From the NCBI GenBank assembly GCA_028285545.1, contig JANQPA010000018.1, positions 310,001 to 374,000 of the forward strand: a DNA stretch of 64,000 nt, in the 5' to 3' direction. How positions within the stretch are numbered: the first letter of the stretch is position 1; each line of letters begins with the position of its first letter. The position numbers and the translations under genes are program-made. This DNA comes from Saprospiraceae bacterium. GTDB taxonomy: Bacteria > Bacteroidota > Bacteroidia > Chitinophagales > Saprospiraceae. This document shows, in pieces, positions 61,443 through 64,000 of this stretch. The notes below the pieces were generated by a model that saw only the letters and a program-made list of their open reading frames with translations, ran no database searches and was not told where the DNA came from.

Positions 61443-63410
61443 ATGAAAAACACCACCCATCGCTCCCCCCGCCACCGCAATCCCCACAAAGGAGACAAAC
61501 AAGATCAGCCCTTTTTCAATAAGGCCAGTGATCAAGCCATACAAACTAAAGAAGAACAGTCCTTTTTTCAAACGAAATTAACCGTAGGTCAGCCCGGTGA
61601 TGCCTATGAAAAGGAAGCCGATGCTATGGCTGATGCGGTAACCAATAACTCCTCCAAGACTCCAGATATTCAAAACAAAGAGATCAGCCAGATCCAAAGA
61701 TATATGACCAATGCCAATGAGGATGAATTGGGGACCAATACTCAACGCATTGAAAAAGATAAGATGATCCAGGAGAAATCCGACTCCAATGAAGCTCCGG
61801 TAAGTGAAGAAGAAGAGCCGGTCCAGGCCATGCACGAAGAGAAAGAACAGCCCGTCCAGCAAATGGAAGAAGACACTGAAAATCAACCCGAAGAAGTCAT
61901 GCAGCCTATGCAGGAAGAAGAACAAGAACCCATACAGGCTAAGAATGAAGAGGAAGAACCCGTTCAGGCCAAAAAATCTGGTACTCATTCCAAGCAGCCA
62001 GGTTCAAGGATGGCTCGCACTTTGGAGGGTACTAAAGGAAGCGGCCGACCTCTACCAAAATCCACAAAAGGAGAGATGGAGTCTGCCTTTGGAGCTAATT
62101 TTTCTAAGGTCCGTGTCCATACCAGCCAGGATTCTGTTAGTATGAATAAAGAATTGAAGGCACAGGCATTTACCCATGGACAGGATATTTATTTTAATAC
62201 TGGAAAATACAGGCCTGAGACTTCCTCAGGCAAACATTTGCTGGCTCATGAATTAACTCATGTGGTTCAGCAATCGGGGAAGGGGAAAAAAGTCCAAAAA
62301 CAAGATGGATCAGGCCGGGCGAAGATCAGTGCCCCTGCCGGAAAAATAAAGCGAAAAGATTTTGTCTTCGTTATGGGCGATACCAGTGATGATGATTTTT
62401 ACAAATTTGCCGGAAAATATTTTAAAGCCACCTACCCTACTGCTACCTATTTTGATAGTATTAGAACCTTGGAGGACATCCTGGTTAGCCTTAAACAAAA
62501 CATTAAGTCAGGTGAACGACTTGGCAACTTGTACGTAGTCACTCATGGCGCTACCGATGGCACCCTTTCTTTTGGCTTGAATAATGGTGATACTGACTCG
62601 AGTATCGATTATGAAGAGCTAAGCGAAGCTGTTAAGAAAAAGAAACTAACAGATTTAAGTAAACAGGTAGATAATCAAAGTAGAATTTACATCAAGGGCT
62701 GTAATATAGGACAAAGTGGCGATATGGTTCAACTCATTGATCAATCCTTTTCAGGAAATGGAAAAGTCATTGCTACCACTCATGAGATGCAATACACTCA
62801 AAGCTCAGGTAAATTGTACGAGAGCCTGGTAGGTCCTAACTTTGAGCGGCCAGGTAAAAAGAAGTTTTCCAGAACAGAACTAACAGTTTTGGTCAAAAAC
62901 CGATATGGTCATCTTTCCAAAACACAACAATCTAAGTTGGTACGGGAGCTTTATAAGGAACAATATGTTGATAGCGAGCCCATTGTCCTCGAAGGGCCAA
63001 TAAAGGTATATATGAATAATAAAGAAGCTCTTCAACTATTTGCTAACGATGCAAAAAGTAAGGGGCTAACCTTAAAAAAGTTAAAAAGTAGCAGGCCGAA
63101 GCGGCAGGGAAATGAGTTCTTTTATGAATTTGAAGTAACCGATACAGCTGGGAACAAAAACACCACCAAGACCAGCATTGCTTTTATGAGTCAGCAACAG
63201 GCTCTTCAAGCAGCCAAAAAAGGGGAGCCAGATATACATCGTTTTAATTGGCGCTATAAGAGTAGATTAGATAAATCAGGTATGTATTCTACTGTGGTTT
63301 ACAAAGAAATGGTATATGCAGAAGTGTCCGAATATTCTTTAGATAGAAGTAATAAAAATAGATTTAACCCACCAAGCAGTAATAAAGAGTTTTATAAAAT
63401 TTCTAACTAA
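61443..63410 (+). CDS. DUF4157 eCIS cargo protein with predicted caspase-like (clan CD) domain
   Basis: A 655-aa protein. The N-terminus carries KLTVGQPGDAYEKEADAMAD (about 45-64), closely matching the giant cargo. Then come acidic EEEPVQAM/EEEEPVQAK repeats (about 120-180), a DUF4157 module (GRPLPKSTKGEMESAFGANFSKVRVHT) with HELTH at 269-273, and a C-terminal half from about 300. There, LYVVTHGATDGTLSFGL (H368) and IYIKGCNIGQSGD (C420) give the His-Gly and Gly-Cys pattern of clan CD cysteine peptidases. A protease effector is inferred; a CHAT-like or C80-like fold is possible. It begins 28 bases after the giant cargo stop. Confidence 0.85.
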   Translation: MKNTTHRSPRHRNPHKGDKQDQPFFNKASDQAIQTKEEQSFFQTKLTVGQPGDAYEKEADAMADAVTNNSSKTPDIQNKEISQIQRYMTNANEDELGTNTQRIEKDKMIQEKSDSNEAPVSEEEEPVQAMHEEKEQPVQQMEEDTENQPEEVMQPMQEEEQEPIQAKNEEEEPVQAKKSGTHSKQPGSRMARTLEGTKGSGRPLPKSTKGEMESAFGANFSKVRVHTSQDSVSMNKELKAQAFTHGQDIYFNTGKYRPETSSGKHLLAHELTHVVQQSGKGKKVQKQDGSGRAKISAPAGKIKRKDFVFVMGDTSDDDFYKFAGKYFKATYPTATYFDSIRTLEDILVSLKQNIKSGERLGNLYVVTHGATDGTLSFGLNNGDTDSSIDYEELSEAVKKKKLTDLSKQVDNQSRIYIKGCNIGQSGDMVQLIDQSFSGNGKVIATTHEMQYTQSSGKLYESLVGPNFERPGKKKFSRTELTVLVKNRYGHLSKTQQSKLVRELYKEQYVDSEPIVLEGPIKVYMNNKEALQLFANDAKSKGLTLKKLKSSRPKRQGNEFFYEFEVTDTAGNKNTTKTSIAFMSQQQALQAAKKGEPDIHRFNWRYKSRLDKSGMYSTVVYKEMVYAEVSEYSLDRSNKNRFNPPSSNKEFYKISN

Positions 63411-63412
63411 TA

Positions 63413-64000
63413 ATGTTTACTTCAAACATACAATTTCTAGATAGGGCTATGGCCGACCTGGCCGACCTCATTAGCTGGAGGTTTGACTGCTACTTTGCCA
63501 ATCGAAATGAAAGTTGGTACTCGAATACCTGGCAAAAGCCTGATTTAGAAGAAAATTACTTGACCCAGTTTACCATTCAACATTCTTTGACACAGGTAGA
63601 ATATTTCCTGTTGCTGATTGCTCTAATGCCCCATGTTCAAGGTGATTTTTTCGACCAGGTTATACAGAGTAAGCTAGAAAAGCCTGGTGACTTCCCACAA
63701 CTGGGTGGAATTCGAGGCACACATTTTCGAGGATTTTTGCCTACAGGTGAGACTGCTCTGTTTATCTTAGGAGGAGAGGAAAAAGAAAAGAGACTTAAAA
63801 TTCAACAATTGTTTGATTCAGATCATTTTTTCTCCCAAAATCAAATATTATGGCTTGAAAAGGTATCTGAAGGAGAGCCTAGAATGAGCGGAAAAATAAT
63901 ATTGGCAGAGGATTATATTGATTTATTGACAACAGGAAAGATAAGTCCGCCTCGTTTTAGTATGGATTTTCCTGCCAAGCGATTAATAACCGGTTTAGAT
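63413..64000 (+). CDS. eCIS AAA+ ATPase (Afp15/Pvc15-like), N-terminal part only
   Basis: An ATG at 63413, two bases after the cargo stop, opens a frame that stays open to the right edge (196 codons). The visible part has HSLTQVEYFLLLIALMPHVQ, GIRGTHFRGFLPTGETALFILGG and, at the edge, FPAKRLITGLD, the phrase that precedes the ATPase core in Afp15-type proteins. In Afp/PVC this AAA+ ATPase is needed for particle maturation or cargo loading. Walker motifs lie beyond the window, so the call rests on the N-terminal domain and gene order. Confidence 0.82.
   Translation, partial: MFTSNIQFLDRAMADLADLISWRFDCYFANRNESWYSNTWQKPDLEENYLTQFTIQHSLTQVEYFLLLIALMPHVQGDFFDQVIQSKLEKPGDFPQLGGIRGTHFRGFLPTGETALFILGGEEKEKRLKIQQLFDSDHFFSQNQILWLEKVSEGEPRMSGKIILAEDYIDLLTTGKISPPRFSMDFPAKRLITGLD

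Noticed and set aside
61578-61988. 136-aa reverse frame rich in Phe/Leu
   Set aside because: It is the antisense of the acidic EEEPVQA repeats of the second cargo and only mimics a membrane protein.
32001-64000. Type VI secretion system
   Set aside because: VgrG, PAAR, gp25 and tube/sheath genes are shared, but DUF4255, DUF5908, CIS tape measure, DUF4157 cargo and an Afp15-type ATPase mark an eCIS; no TssJ/L/M or ClpV gene is present in the window.
32001-64000. Prophage tail
   Set aside because: No capsid, terminase, portal, integrase or lysis genes, and gene order matches eCIS loci.

Overview
The window looks like a low-GC Bacteroidota chromosome. Reasons: a TonB receptor with an N-terminal carboxypeptidase-regulatory-like domain, many short lipoprotein signals, few clear Shine-Dalgarno sites, frequent TTG starts, and a Bacteroidota-style contractile injection system. 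A marine Saprospiria or Cytophagia lineage is a guess; nothing here fixes the genus.

Left half (1-31.6 kb): a catabolic island. An eight-gene reverse-strand operon (7515 down to 1 and beyond) encodes a DUF3598-like lipocalin, an aconitase-type large subunit, an exported amine-oxidase-like flavoprotein, a divergent aconitase-type small subunit, an HpcH/HpaI aldolase, a HapK-like protein, an SDR and a hydantoinase-A-like protein. Divergent from it are a TonB receptor and a DUF1838 lipoprotein. A second forward operon (14276-21953) carries a VOC protein, an HMG-CoA-lyase-like enzyme, a second canonical aconitase-type pair, another VOC protein, a quinone reductase, a second DUF1838 protein, a lipoprotein and an MDR reductase. 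A third divergent block (23755-31230) has an MFS transporter and a VOC protein facing a peroxiredoxin, PepSY protein, AhpD-like protein, fumarate-reductase-like flavoprotein and class III CoA-transferase, ending in a decayed DUF1838 gene. The three divergent promoter regions share AGTTAA-based palindromes, so the blocks probably form one regulon. The inferred theme is import of an organic compound, redox trimming, CoA activation, (de)hydration of a branched hydroxy-diacid and carbon-carbon cleavage. The substrate cannot be read from the sequence.

Right half (32-64 kb): a nearly complete extracellular contractile injection system (eCIS, Afp/PVC/AlgoCIS type), all forward and tightly packed. 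Order: DUF4255 cap, unknown 432-aa protein, two sheaths, two tube proteins, DUF5908, LysM tube-initiator, VgrG-like spike, PAAR tip, gp25, two large baseplate proteins, a 1372-aa PKD protein, tape measure, two DUF4157 cargo proteins, and the start of the AAA+ ATPase. The cargo is the most notable content. One is a 2631-aa protein with two DUF4157 (HELTH) modules, an HNH-like patch, a beta-repeat region, a hydrophobic/pretoxin segment and a C-terminal PD-(D/E)XK-like nuclease motif. The other is a 655-aa protein whose C-terminal half has a caspase-like (clan CD) His/Cys pattern. No tRNA, rRNA, CRISPR array, transposase or integrase was seen.
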